Below, piece after piece: positions 1 through 8,983 of a stretch of DNA of 51,600 nt. The notes beneath the pieces were generated by a model. That model ran no database searches. It was not told the DNA's origin and saw only the letters and a program-made list of their open reading frames with translations. The position numbers and the translations under genes were made by a program. The stretch is from Stenotrophomonas maltophilia (GTDB taxonomy: Bacteria; Pseudomonadota; Gammaproteobacteria; Xanthomonadales; Xanthomonadaceae), in NCBI GenBank assembly GCA_002435595.1, contig DJBL01000068.1:1-51600 (forward strand). The letters run 5' to 3'. How positions within the stretch are numbered: position 1 is the first letter of the stretch; each line of letters opens with the position of its first letter.

Positions 1-1498
1 GCCCGGGCAGGGCGGCCGCGCGCGCAGCCACGGCGGCCACGTCCGGCAAGGCGCGCGGGAACGGGCGTGGATCGGCATGGTCGAAATCGAACGCGCCGGT
101 GAGATCGCCGCAGACCGCGCGCCGCCAGGGCGACAGATCCGGGGCGGCCACGCCGAAGCGGCGTTCGATCAGGCGGATCACCGAGGTGTGGTCGTAGACC
201 TGCGAATCGACCCAGCCGCCACGGCTCCACGGGGAAATGACATACAGCGGGACGCGCGGACCGAGGCCATAGGGGCGACCACGCAGGTCGAGCGGGTCGG
301 CCTTCTCGTTGCCCGGGGACGGATGCTGGTGGTATTCGCCCTCCGTGGACACCACCGACGCACCGGCCCAGCCACCGGCCACCGAGGCGTCGCGCGAAGG
401 CGGCGCCGGCGGCGGCATGTGGTCGAAGAAGCCATCGTTCTCATCGAACATCAGCAGCAGTGCGGTGCGCCGCCATACGTCCGGGTCGGCGGTGAGTGCA
501 TCGAGCACGCGCGCGGTGTACGCCGCGCCCTGGGCCGGGCTGGAGGGGCCGGGATGTTCGCTGCCGGCGGCATCGGCGATGATGAAACTGACCTGCGGCA
601 ACTGTCCCTTCACCACGTCCTCGCGCAATTGCGCCAGCCCGCGCGTGCTCACCCCGCGCGCGCGCAGCGCCGCATCATGGCCGGGCGCGCCGCGCCAGGC
701 CTGGCGGAACGGCTCGAAGCCGGCCAACGGGTTGTCGGTGAAGTTGTCGGCCATGTCCTGGTAGATCTGCCAGCGCACGCCGGCCTGCTGCAGCCGCTCC
801 ACGTAGGTGGTCCAGGTGTAGGACCCCGGGTGGCCGCCCAGTTCGGGGAAGTTGTCGTGCGAGTTGGCCACCGCCGGGCCACCGCCGCGTGCCTGCGGAT
901 CGTTGTGCCCGGTCCACAGGAACAACCGGTTGGGGTTGGTGCCGGCCTGCATCGCGCAGTGGTAGGCATCACACACGGTGAAGGCCTCGGCCAGCGCGAA
1001 CTGGAACGGCATGTCATCGCGCCGGAAGTAGCCCATCGCGTGGTCCTGCTTGGCCACCGGCCACTGCGCCATGCGTCCGTGATCCCAGGCGCGCTGCGCA
1101 TCCGGCCAGGTATGCGGCGTGCCTTCCACGCGCATCAGGCCGAACTGCGCGGCGGTATCCAGCGCGAACGGCGCGATCGCCCGCGTGCCGGCCGCATTGG
1201 GCTGCAGCCACAGCGTGCGCGCTGGCTGGCCCTCCCGCAGCGGCGCGGCCGGCGCGACGAAGCGGTCGCCGAACCCGCGCACGCCCGGCAGGGTGCCGAA
1301 GTAATGATCGAACGAACGGTTTTCCTGCATGAACACCACGATGTGCTGCAGGTCCTCCAGGCTGCCGCCGCGCGCGTGCGGGGCGATGGCTGCCGCACGC
1401 GCGATGCTGGGCAACAGGGCGCTGATGCCGGCCCCCAGCCCACCCTGCAGCAGCCGGCGGCGGCCGATGTCCGCCGCCGGGCGGTCGCGTCGGGTCAC
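1..1498 (-). CDS. Phosphocholine-specific phospholipase C (partial)
   Basis: Predicted secreted phosphoesterase (PF04185 family) that hydrolyses phosphatidylcholine or sphingomyelin to the lipid backbone and phosphocholine. About 499 N-terminal residues are present; the family is around 700 residues, so the C-terminal domains lie beyond the left edge. The N-terminus carries a twin-arginine signal (GRRRLLQGG), as expected for Tat-exported phospholipases. It is followed by the family hallmark HIVVFMQENRSFDHYFGTLPG and, further on, by FDENDGFFDHMPPP. The start is GTG at 1498-1496, which overlaps the TGA of the upstream TonB receptor (1497-1495), so the two genes are probably translationally coupled. 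It could be an acid phosphatase of the same superfamily, but the motif set favours the PlcC/PlcN type. Confidence 0.88.
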   Translation of the reverse strand, partial: MTRRDRPAADIGRRRLLQGGLGAGISALLPSIARAAAIAPHARGGSLEDLQHIVVFMQENRSFDHYFGTLPGVRGFGDRFVAPAAPLREGQPARTLWLQPNAAGTRAIAPFALDTAAQFGLMRVEGTPHTWPDAQRAWDHGRMAQWPVAKQDHAMGYFRRDDMPFQFALAEAFTVCDAYHCAMQAGTNPNRLFLWTGHNDPQARGGGPAVANSHDNFPELGGHPGSYTWTTYVERLQQAGVRWQIYQDMADNFTDNPLAGFEPFRQAWRGAPGHDAALRARGVSTRGLAQLREDVVKGQLPQVSFIIADAAGSEHPGPSSPAQGAAYTARVLDALTADPDVWRRTALLLMFDENDGFFDHMPPPAPPSRDASVAGGWAGASVVSTEGEYHQHPSPGNEKADPLDLRGRPYGLGPRVPLYVISPWSRGGWVDSQVYDHTSVIRLIERRFGVAAPDLSPWRRAVCGDLTGAFDFDHADPRPFPRALPDVAAVAARAAALPG

Positions 1499-3861
1499 AG
1501 GTCGACCCGTACCGAGACGCCGACCGTGCGCGGCGCGCCGATGAAGGCCGCGTCGCTGCCATCCACACCGGCCAGGTACTTGCGATCGGTGAGGTTGCTC
1601 ACCACCAGGCTGGCACCGACGCCCTTGAGCCTGGGCGACAGGCCCTGCAGGTCCAGGCCGATGTTGGCGTTGAACACCGTGGCCGAGGGCAGCTTGTTGG
1701 CATTGGCCGCATCCAGGTAACGCTCACCGAGGTAGCGCCCGGAGATGCCGGCATTCCAACGCTCGCCCTGCCAGTCGGCCGAGACCACCAGTACATGCTT
1801 GGGCTGGCCGATCACCTGGGCACCGTCGACGATGCCCAGCTCGGTGTCCCGTGCCAGGTTGCCGCTGCCCAGGTACTTGGAGCGGTTGTAGGTGTAGGCA
1901 CCGCTGATCCGCCAGCCGTTGTCCCAGCCATAACCGAGCGCGGCTTCCAGACCGGTGCTTTCCACGCCACCAAAGTTCTCGTAGACGCCATCGGTCTCGT
2001 CCAGGTAGTCGATGCCATCGGCCAGCCGCGCGGGCAGATAGACGATGCGGTTGTCGAACGTGATGTTGTACAGGGTCAGCGAGCCGGTCAAGGGCCAGCG
2101 GCTCACGCGCAGGCCCAGTTCGATGTTGTCGGCGGTTTCCGGTTCGACCCGGGCAAACCGCTGCGCATCGGTTTCGCCGAGCACGCCGGAGGGAATGGCG
2201 GCGAAGTTCTGCGCGTAGCCACCGAACAGCTCCAGGCCCTGCACCGGCAGGGTCCAGGTGCCGCCGGCGGAGAGCAGTGGATCGGACCGGGAATCCGAGC
2301 GCACGCTTTCGGCGCTGCCGATCACCCGGTTGCGCTTCTGGTCCACGAAGAACTGCTTGACGCCCACGCGCGCGCTGAACGCGCCCACGCGCGCCACGTC
2401 TTCCACGTAGTACATCTGCTCGCTGGTCTTGTAGCGGTCTTCGAACTGCACCCAGTACGGCTGGTGGTCGAAGCCGATATCGGTGCCCACGTTGAGCAGG
2501 CGGTGCCAGTCGCGGCGCACGCTGCGGTCGTACTGTTCCATCCACACGCCGCCGCGCACGGTGTTGTCCACGCTGCCCAGGGTCTGCTTCCACTCCACGT
2601 CGGCGGTGGCACCGGCGCGGTCGTTGTCGTAATGCGAGTGGCGGTAGGACTGCACGCCCTGCACGCCGGCGGCGTAGCAGTTGGGGTCGTACTCGGCGCT
2701 GAAGCCGGCCCGCGGCACGCAGCCGGCACGCATCTGCGCGGCGCTGCCGTCGGGGTTGACGAAGTAGAACTGGCCCAGCGCGCTGCCACCGTAGACGGTG
2801 CTGCCCCCCAGGTACTCCGACTCCGGCCGGCCCGCGCCATCATTGCGCGCCTGCACCAGGTAGGGCGGCAACCAGTCGCCGCGGCCTTCCATCCTGTGCG
2901 CGTAGCCGGTGAGCGTGGCCTTGAAGCCGTTGCCGCTGTCGAACGCACCACGCAGGTAACCGAAGGTGTTCTCGCGCAACGCACGCGAGCCCGAACGGTA
3001 GTTCTGGTCCAGGTAGGGGATGCCGGTGAGGGTACCGGTGAGGCCGTCGCGGTCGGGGTTGGTGGCGAATGCGGCCGGCGTCACGCTGGTGTACTCGGGC
3101 TCGTCGGCGTCGTTGTAGGAGGCGTAGCCGCTGAGCGTCCAGCGCTCGAGCTCGGTGACGAACCTGGCGGCGAGGTGATCGTTGCTGACGTGGCCGCTGC
3201 CGTCGATCCAGTCGTTGACCTTCGAGGACGACGCGCTGACCCAGGCGCGGGTGTTCCCGCCGAGCAGGCCGGTGTCATAGCGCACGTAGTACTTGCGCGC
3301 ATCGTGGTCGCCGCCGCCCACCACCATGCGCAGGCGCTGTTCGGCCAGCGGATCGCTGGTGAGGAAGTTGAGCGTGCCGCCGAGCGCTTCGTTGGAGCGC
3401 GAGGAGATGTCGGCGGTGCCCTGGCTGACTTCGATGGTTTCCAGGTCCAGGGTGTCGATGTAGCGGTTGGCCAGCGAGCCGCCACCGTAACCGGAGCCAC
3501 CATTGGGCAGGCCGTCGATGGTGGTGCCGATCTGCTGGGTGTCGCGGTTGGTGACGAAGCCGCGCATGCTGATCTGGGTACCCCACACCGACGAACCGGT
3601 GGCGTCGGCCTCGCTGACCACCACGCCGGGCAGTTCGTTGAGCGCGTTGTTGACGCTGCTCAGGGCCTGCTGCCGGTTGAGGGTTTCCTGGCTCACCGTG
3701 GTCTTGGCATAGCTGGTGGCCTGGCCGATCACCTGCACCTGGTCGAGCGTGCGCGCGTCGGCGGCGGGAGCGGGAGCGGGGTCGGCCGCCATCGCCTGCA
3801 CGGCGGAGGAGAGCAGCAGGGCAAGCAGCGAAATACGGGGGCAGTGGCCGGAAGCGCGCAT
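1495..3861 (-). CDS. TonB-dependent outer-membrane receptor
   Basis: 788-residue TonB-dependent receptor with a signal peptide (about residues 1-26, ending AVQAMA). A plug domain follows: TLDQVQVIG is TonB-box-like, then ISMRGF and TTIDGLPNGG, then EVSQGTADISSRSNEALGG. A 22-strand barrel ends in the aromatic/hydrophobic C-terminus SVRVDL. The substrate cannot be read from sequence. Coupling to a phospholipase C gene through a GTGA stop/start overlap suggests uptake linked to phospholipid breakdown or to phosphate, or acquisition of iron or heme from lysed cells; this is inference. No Fur box was seen upstream. The upstream gap (3862-4036) separates it from a divergent AraC gene, whose product is a possible regulator. 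Confidence 0.9.
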   Translation of the reverse strand: MRASGHCPRISLLALLLSSAVQAMAADPAPAPAADARTLDQVQVIGQATSYAKTTVSQETLNRQQALSSVNNALNELPGVVVSEADATGSSVWGTQISMRGFVTNRDTQQIGTTIDGLPNGGSGYGGGSLANRYIDTLDLETIEVSQGTADISSRSNEALGGTLNFLTSDPLAEQRLRMVVGGGDHDARKYYVRYDTGLLGGNTRAWVSASSSKVNDWIDGSGHVSNDHLAARFVTELERWTLSGYASYNDADEPEYTSVTPAAFATNPDRDGLTGTLTGIPYLDQNYRSGSRALRENTFGYLRGAFDSGNGFKATLTGYAHRMEGRGDWLPPYLVQARNDGAGRPESEYLGGSTVYGGSALGQFYFVNPDGSAAQMRAGCVPRAGFSAEYDPNCYAAGVQGVQSYRHSHYDNDRAGATADVEWKQTLGSVDNTVRGGVWMEQYDRSVRRDWHRLLNVGTDIGFDHQPYWVQFEDRYKTSEQMYYVEDVARVGAFSARVGVKQFFVDQKRNRVIGSAESVRSDSRSDPLLSAGGTWTLPVQGLELFGGYAQNFAAIPSGVLGETDAQRFARVEPETADNIELGLRVSRWPLTGSLTLYNITFDNRIVYLPARLADGIDYLDETDGVYENFGGVESTGLEAALGYGWDNGWRISGAYTYNRSKYLGSGNLARDTELGIVDGAQVIGQPKHVLVVSADWQGERWNAGISGRYLGERYLDAANANKLPSATVFNANIGLDLQGLSPRLKGVGASLVVSNLTDRKYLAGVDGSDAAFIGAPRTVGVSVRVDL

Positions 3862-4036
3862 GGGTCAGGGGGGTAGTGGGCGACCGGCGGAGTATTGGCA
3901 TCGCCGGTGACTTCCCCATGACATCGGCCTTGCACTACCGGTACGCCGGTGCCGGCCTGGCAGCGCGCGCGCAATCGCGCGAAACTGCACCTCCAGCCAC
4001 GGCGAACGGCCGTGCGAAGGACCAGGCGAGCGTGCG

Positions 4037-4507
4037 ATGAACCAGAGCCCGGCGTTGTTGCGACGATTGCTGCGTGCCCGCGACCACATGGACCGGGCGC
4101 CCCAGGAAGCGTGGCCGATCCCGCGGCTGGCGCAGGTGAGCGCGGTATCGCAGGCCTACTTTGCACGGCAGTTCAAGCTGGCATTCGGGCTGCCGCCGCA
4201 CCGCTACCTGCTCACCCGCCGCATCGAGCGCGCCGTGGCCCTGTGCCGCCAGACCGACCTGCCGATCACCGACATCGCCTACCAGACCGGCTGGTCCAGC
4301 CTGGGTACCTTCGGGCGCATCTTCCACGACATCACCGGCTGCACCCCGAGCGAACTGCGCGCGCGCACACCGCCACCGGCGCCGGGCCCGCCGCCGGAGT
4401 GCCTGGCGCGGGCGGCCGCCCGACCAGACCTGGACAGCGCAGTTTCGGAGAAGCGGCGGCGCAAGGCGGCTGCTACAAAGCAACCTCACACGACGGAGGT
4501 TCCATGA
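4037..4507 (+). CDS. AraC-family transcriptional regulator, HTH domain only
   Basis: 156 residues consisting almost only of the AraC/XylS double helix-turn-helix. The first HTH is around residues 28-48 (IPRLAQVSAVSQAYFARQF) and the second around 78-100 (ITDIAYQTGWSSLGTFGRIF), followed by the typical GCTPSELRAR. There is no N-terminal ligand-binding cupin, which is why it is shorter than the usual 250-300 residues. The C-terminal ~40 residues are Pro/Ala/Arg-rich and look disordered. The stop overlaps the start of the following VOC gene (ATGA at 4504-4507), so the two form a translationally coupled pair. The regulator could control that pair or the divergent TonB receptor. Confidence 0.88.
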   Translation: MNQSPALLRRLLRARDHMDRAPQEAWPIPRLAQVSAVSQAYFARQFKLAFGLPPHRYLLTRRIERAVALCRQTDLPITDIAYQTGWSSLGTFGRIFHDITGCTPSELRARTPPPAPGPPPECLARAAARPDLDSAVSEKRRRKAAATKQPHTTEVP

Positions 4508-4917
4508 CGGACGGTATCGAAGTGGTCGGCCTGTACGTACGCGACCAGGAAGAAGCACGGGCGTTCTACGTGGACAAACTCGGCTTTGCCGTGCACACCG
4601 ACGCGGGCAACGGGGACTACCGTTGGCTGACGGTGCAGCACCCGGACCAGCCCGGCGTCCAGCTGGGTCTGTTCAAGCCCGGCCCGCCGATCCACGACGC
4701 GGCCACGGCCCAGGCACTGGAGGCGCTGGTGGCCAAGGGCGCAATGCCGCCGCTGGTGCTGCGCGTGGACGATTGCCGGGCCGCCCATGCGCGCCTGAGT
4801 GCGCTGGGAGTGGAGTTCATGCAGGAACCGGTGGAGCGCTACGGCACCGTGGACGCCGGCTTCCGCGATCCCGCCGGCAATGGCTGGAAGCTGATCCAGC
4901 AACGCGCTCCCGGTTGA
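4504..4917 (+). CDS. VOC-family protein (glyoxalase/bleomycin-resistance fold)
   Basis: 137-residue single-module vicinal-oxygen-chelate protein. It shows the paired beta-alpha-beta-beta-beta pattern: GLYVRDQEEARAFYVDKLGF at the N-terminus, and VDDCRAAHARLSALGVEF then FRDPAGNGWKLIQQ at the C-terminus, which is the usual metal-site glutamate/aspartate region. The ATG at 4504 is chosen because GGAGG lies about 5 bases upstream inside the AraC gene and the ATGA overlap couples the two. The AraC + VOC arrangement is common for small glyoxalase-like or fosfomycin/bleomycin-type proteins, but the substrate is unknown. Confidence 0.88.
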   Translation: MTDGIEVVGLYVRDQEEARAFYVDKLGFAVHTDAGNGDYRWLTVQHPDQPGVQLGLFKPGPPIHDAATAQALEALVAKGAMPPLVLRVDDCRAAHARLSALGVEFMQEPVERYGTVDAGFRDPAGNGWKLIQQRAPG

Positions 4918-4953
4918 GCCAGGCGGGGTGGGCCGGCGCGGATTGGTGCCGGG

Positions 4954-5787
4954 CTAGTCCGCCCGCTGGCGTGCCTGGCCGAACATCCAGTCGCGCCACC
5001 AGGCCCCCGGCACGAGGTCTGCCGGCGGTTGGTGGCCCAGGCCGTAGTACTCGCGCAGGCGCACCTGCTGCGCGCCGCGTGCCTGCAGCGCGCGGACGAA
5101 GCGACGGTCGGCGGTGATCGGGTTCTCCGCATCGGCGGTGCCATGCAGCACCAGCGCGGGCACCGGCGTCAGCGCCGCCGACCAACGGTCTGCCGGGGCG
5201 ATGCCGGACACCGGCATGATCGCGGCGAACAGCGAGGGGTCCAGCGTCGGCGCCAGCCATGCCGCCGATCCGCCCATCGAAAAGCCCACGGCATAGATCC
5301 GCGTGGCATCCACCGGATGGGTCGATGCGAACGCGCGCGTCAGTTCCAGAGCGGCGCCAAGCACCGGGGCCGGTTCGGCCGCCTGCGCCGGCGATGCGGC
5401 GCCGTAGTTGGCGCTGCGGGTGGCGAACTGCGGCACCAGGATGTAGGCCGGGTAGCGCTCACGGGTGGCCGGCAACGCCCAGCTCCGCGCCAGGCGATCG
5501 AGCTGGCCGGCATTGTCGGTGCCGATTCCGCCGGAGCCGTGCAACTGCAGCACCAGCGGATAGCGCTGCCCCGCGCGCGCGTGCAGGGGCGGCAGCACGC
5601 GGTAGGGAACCACCGTGCCATCGGCGGCGGTGAAGGTGCCGGAGGTGAACGCATCGACCTGCGCCGCCGCCACCGCATCCATCGCCATCGGCGCGACACC
5701 GAGCAGGGTTTCGGTCGGCACCGAGGATGTTGCACACCCGCTCGCGGTGGCGCACAGGCAAAGCAGCAGGACGTTACGGAGGAACAT
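4954..5787 (-). CDS. Alpha/beta-hydrolase lipoprotein (predicted esterase/peptidase)
   Basis: 277-residue alpha/beta-hydrolase with a lipoprotein signal. The chosen start (MFLRNVLLLCLCATASGC) gives a lipobox ending TASGC, so the enzyme is probably anchored in the outer membrane facing the periplasm. Hydrolase features are LVLQLHGSGGIGTDN (oxyanion region), the nucleophile elbow GFSMGGSAAW, PVLALVLHGTADAENPI (aspartate region) and YYGLGHQPPADL (histidine region). The overall layout resembles the predicted peptidases of COG4099 and the poly(3-hydroxybutyrate) depolymerase-like esterases. The open frame extends 27 codons upstream, but that part would bury the signal peptide. Substrate unknown. 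Confidence 0.82.
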   Translation of the reverse strand: MFLRNVLLLCLCATASGCATSSVPTETLLGVAPMAMDAVAAAQVDAFTSGTFTAADGTVVPYRVLPPLHARAGQRYPLVLQLHGSGGIGTDNAGQLDRLARSWALPATRERYPAYILVPQFATRSANYGAASPAQAAEPAPVLGAALELTRAFASTHPVDATRIYAVGFSMGGSAAWLAPTLDPSLFAAIMPVSGIAPADRWSAALTPVPALVLHGTADAENPITADRRFVRALQARGAQQVRLREYYGLGHQPPADLVPGAWWRDWMFGQARQRAD

Positions 5788-5905
5788 GGCGGCGATCCGC
5801 GGAAGGTGTGCCGAGTGTATCGGCGCCCCCGGGGCAGGCGCACGCGGCCTGCCACGGGATCTGCTCATGCCTGCGGCAAGCCTGCCTTGTGGCAGGCGAG
5901 CGCGC

Positions 5906-8900
5906 TTACTCCGCGCCGCCGGCGACCGGGTGCGCCCCGCGCCGGTGGAACTTGCGCGAGAGCCAGTTGCCCAGGTCGTCCATCACGGTGAATGCTGCCG
6001 GGATCACGATCAGGCTGAGCAGCGTGGAGGTGATCAGACCGCCGATTACCGCAATGGCCATCGGCGCACGGAAGCTGGAATCGCCGGCGAAACCGAGCGC
6101 GATCGGCATCATCCCCGCGCCCATCGCCAGGGTGGTCATGATGATCGGCTGGGCGCGCTTGCGGCAGGCATCGATCAGCGCATCATGCTGGCTCATGCCG
6201 TGCTCGTCCTCGGCCATCACCGCATAGTCCACCAGCAGGATCGAGTTCTTGGTGGCGATGCCGATCAGCATCAACAGGCCGATCAGCGCCGGCAGCGAAA
6301 GCATGTTCTGGGTGATCAGCAACGCACCGAACGCACCGCCGGCGCACAACGGCACCGCCGCCAGGATGGTCACCGGCATCAGCGCGTGGTTGAACAGCAG
6401 CAACAGCACCATGTAGATGCAGATCAAGCCGGCCGCCATCGCCAGCAGGAAGCCGATGAACAGCTCCACGAACACCTCGGCATCGCCGGTGTTGAGGAAG
6501 GTCACCCCCGGCGGCAGCTGCTTGACGCTGGGCAGCGCCTGCACCTCGGTCATCACATCGCCCAACGGGCGCCCGTTGAGTTCGGCGGTGAGGGTGACGT
6601 TGCGCTGGCGCTGGTAGCGCGAAATCTGCGAGGGCCCGCTGCCCTGCTGGATGTCGGCCACCGCGGCCAGCGGCACCGGGCCGTTGCGGCCGGGCACGCG
6701 CAGCTGGCCGATCAGGGCCGGGTTGGCCAGCGTGGCCTCGGCGAAGCCGACCCGGATCGGCACCTGGCGATCGGGCAGGTTGAGTTTGGCCAGGCGCTGC
6801 TCGTAGTCGCCGGCGGTGGCGATGCGCGCCGCCTCGGCGATGTCGGCCGTGGCCACGCCCAGGTCCGCCGCGCGCGCGGCATTGGGCACGATCTGCACTT
6901 CCGGGCGCAGCAGCGAGGCGGTGGAGGTGACGCTGCCCAGGCCCTGGATACCGCGCAGGTCGCGTTCCAGCGCGGTGGATGCTTCCTGCAGGCGCTGCGG
7001 ATCATCGCCGGACAGCACCAGCTGCAGCAGGTTGCCCGGCTCGGAGCTGACATAGCTCACGCGCACCCCGGGCAGGTTGGCCAGCTTCTGCCGCGCCTCG
7101 CGCTCCAGCGCACGCTGGTCACGCTCACGGGTGTTGGCGGTGCCCCAGTCCAGCACCAGGGTGGCCTTGCGCGCTTCGCCCACGCCGGTCGCGCCGGGAT
7201 CGCCGAGATCGAGCACGCTGCCCACCGCGGTGTACACCTGCTTCAGCTCGGGCATGTCCTTGAGCAGCGCACGCGCCTGCTCGGCCACGCCCACCGTTTC
7301 CTGCAGGCGCGTGCCCGGCGGCAGTTCCAGGCTGAGGTTGCTGCGGCCCAGGTCGGACTGCGGAATGAAGGTGGCCGGGATGAACGGCACCAGCGCCAGC
7401 GAGGCCACGAACAACCCGGTGGCCAGCCACAGGGTGCGCCCGCGGTGGCGCAGCGCGGCGTCCACCCAACCCAGGTACCAGACCATCAGCTTGGAATCGG
7501 GCTTCTCCTCGCCATGCGGCTTGAGCAGGTAGGCGGCCATCATCGGCGTGAGCAGGCGTGCCACCAGCAGCGAGAACAGCACCGCGGTGGCCGCGGTCCA
7601 GCCGAACTCGCGGAAGAACTTGCCGGCGATGCCGGGCATGAAGGCCACCGGCACGAACACCGCCGCCAGGGTCAGCGAGGTGGCGATCACCGCATTGCCG
7701 ATCTCGCCGGCCGCCTCGCGCGCGGCTTCCAGCGGCGGCTTGCCCATGCGCAGGTGGCGCACGATGTTCTCGATCTCCACGATGGCATCGTCGACCAGGA
7801 TGCCGACCACCACCGACAACGCCAGCAGGGTGATCATGTTCAGCGTGAAGCCGAAGAAGTACATCACCGCGAAGGTGGGGATGATCGACAACGGCAGTGC
7901 CAGCGCCGCCACCCAGGTCGCGCGCCAGTCGCGCAGGAACAGCCACACCACCAGCAACGCCAGCAGCGCGCCCTCGTACAACATCGTCATCGACGAATCG
8001 TAGGAGCGGTGGGTTTCGTCGATGGCGGTGGTGACCAGGCGGAAGTCGATGCCGGGATGTTCGGCCTTGATCGTGTCCAGCGCGGCATGCACGCCGGCTT
8101 CTACCTTGACCTCGCTGGAACCGCGCGTGCGCGACATCGAGAACGCCACCACCTCGCCGCCGTCCAGCAACGCCGCTTCGGTCGGGTCGGCGGCGGCATC
8201 GGTGACCGTGGCCAGGGTGGACAACCGCACCGCGCGCCCATCCGGCAAGGCGATGGAGTAGTCGCGCAGCGACTGGGCATCGCCCACCGTGCCCAGCGTG
8301 CGGATGGTCTGCTGCGCGCCCTCGATCTCGGCCTTGCCACCGGCACGCTCGACCTGGATCCGTGCCAGCTGTTGGGACACATCCCCCGCGGTGATGCCCA
8401 TGGCGATCAGCGCGTTGGGGTCCAGGTCCACGCGGACCTGGCGCTGCACGCCCCCCACCCGGGTGACCCGGGCCACGCCGGGCACGCCGTACATGGCGCG
8501 CGCGATGTCGCGGTCGACGAACCAGCTGGCTTCGTCGGGGGTCATGTGCGGGGCGACCAGCGCGTAGGTCATCAGCGAGCCGCCGATGTCCACCTTGGAG
8601 ATCACCGGCTCCTGGATGTCCTGCGGCAGGTCGGTACGGATGCGGGTGACCGCATCGCGGGTGTCATCGAGCGCGGTGGCCAGGTCGGCCTCCAGCTGGA
8701 ACTCGATGGTGGTGGTGCTCACGCCTTCGCTGACCGAGGAGATCACGCGCTTGACGTTGTTGACCGTGGCCACCGAGTCCTCGACCTTGCGGGTGACCTC
8801 CGCTTCAAGCTGGCTGGGTGACGCGCCGGGCTGGGTCACCGTCACCGTGGTCATCGGGAAGGCAATGTCCGGGAAGCGCGCCACCGGCAGCTGGTAGAAG

Positions 8901-8983
8901 CCCCACAGCCCGGCCACGCACAGCACGAAGAAGATCAGCAGCGCAGGCAGCGGGCGTTTGATCGCCCAGGCGGAGATGTTCAT
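5906..8983 (-). CDS. RND efflux transporter, inner-membrane subunit
   Basis: 1025-residue proton-driven RND pump of the AcrB/MdtB (HAE1) class. It has a first membrane helix (about residues 10-28), the porter-domain motif GASPSQLEAEVTRKVEDSV, the GILVDDAIVEIENIVRHL helix with proton-relay acidic residues, and the second half repeating the fold (GIATKNSILLVDYAVMAED). Its ATG overlaps the stop of the upstream adaptor (ATGA at 8980-8983). No outer-membrane channel gene is present, so it presumably uses a TolC-like protein encoded elsewhere. It is the third gene of a tetR-MFP-RND operon. I cannot assign it to a named Sme system from sequence alone. Confidence 0.95.
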   Translation of the reverse strand: MNISAWAIKRPLPALLIFFVLCVAGLWGFYQLPVARFPDIAFPMTTVTVTQPGASPSQLEAEVTRKVEDSVATVNNVKRVISSVSEGVSTTTIEFQLEADLATALDDTRDAVTRIRTDLPQDIQEPVISKVDIGGSLMTYALVAPHMTPDEASWFVDRDIARAMYGVPGVARVTRVGGVQRQVRVDLDPNALIAMGITAGDVSQQLARIQVERAGGKAEIEGAQQTIRTLGTVGDAQSLRDYSIALPDGRAVRLSTLATVTDAAADPTEAALLDGGEVVAFSMSRTRGSSEVKVEAGVHAALDTIKAEHPGIDFRLVTTAIDETHRSYDSSMTMLYEGALLALLVVWLFLRDWRATWVAALALPLSIIPTFAVMYFFGFTLNMITLLALSVVVGILVDDAIVEIENIVRHLRMGKPPLEAAREAAGEIGNAVIATSLTLAAVFVPVAFMPGIAGKFFREFGWTAATAVLFSLLVARLLTPMMAAYLLKPHGEEKPDSKLMVWYLGWVDAALRHRGRTLWLATGLFVASLALVPFIPATFIPQSDLGRSNLSLELPPGTRLQETVGVAEQARALLKDMPELKQVYTAVGSVLDLGDPGATGVGEARKATLVLDWGTANTRERDQRALEREARQKLANLPGVRVSYVSSEPGNLLQLVLSGDDPQRLQEASTALERDLRGIQGLGSVTSTASLLRPEVQIVPNAARAADLGVATADIAEAARIATAGDYEQRLAKLNLPDRQVPIRVGFAEATLANPALIGQLRVPGRNGPVPLAAVADIQQGSGPSQISRYQRQRNVTLTAELNGRPLGDVMTEVQALPSVKQLPPGVTFLNTGDAEVFVELFIGFLLAMAAGLICIYMVLLLLFNHALMPVTILAAVPLCAGGAFGALLITQNMLSLPALIGLLMLIGIATKNSILLVDYAVMAEDEHGMSQHDALIDACRKRAQPIIMTTLAMGAGMMPIALGFAGDSSFRAPMAIAVIGGLITSTLLSLIVIPAAFTVMDDLGNWLSRKFHRRGAHPVAGGAE

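Noticed and set aside
77..1720. Long plus-strand open frame of 547 codons opposite the phospholipase gene
   Set aside because: Shadow of the phospholipase C and receptor genes on the other strand; Arg/His/Ala-rich with no domain.
1795..3876. Plus-strand open frame of 693 codons
   Set aside because: Antisense to the TonB receptor; high G+C makes the opposite strand stop-free.
5615..8821. Plus-strand open frame of 1068 codons
   Set aside because: Antisense to the RND pump and esterase; His/Gln/Arg-rich and featureless.
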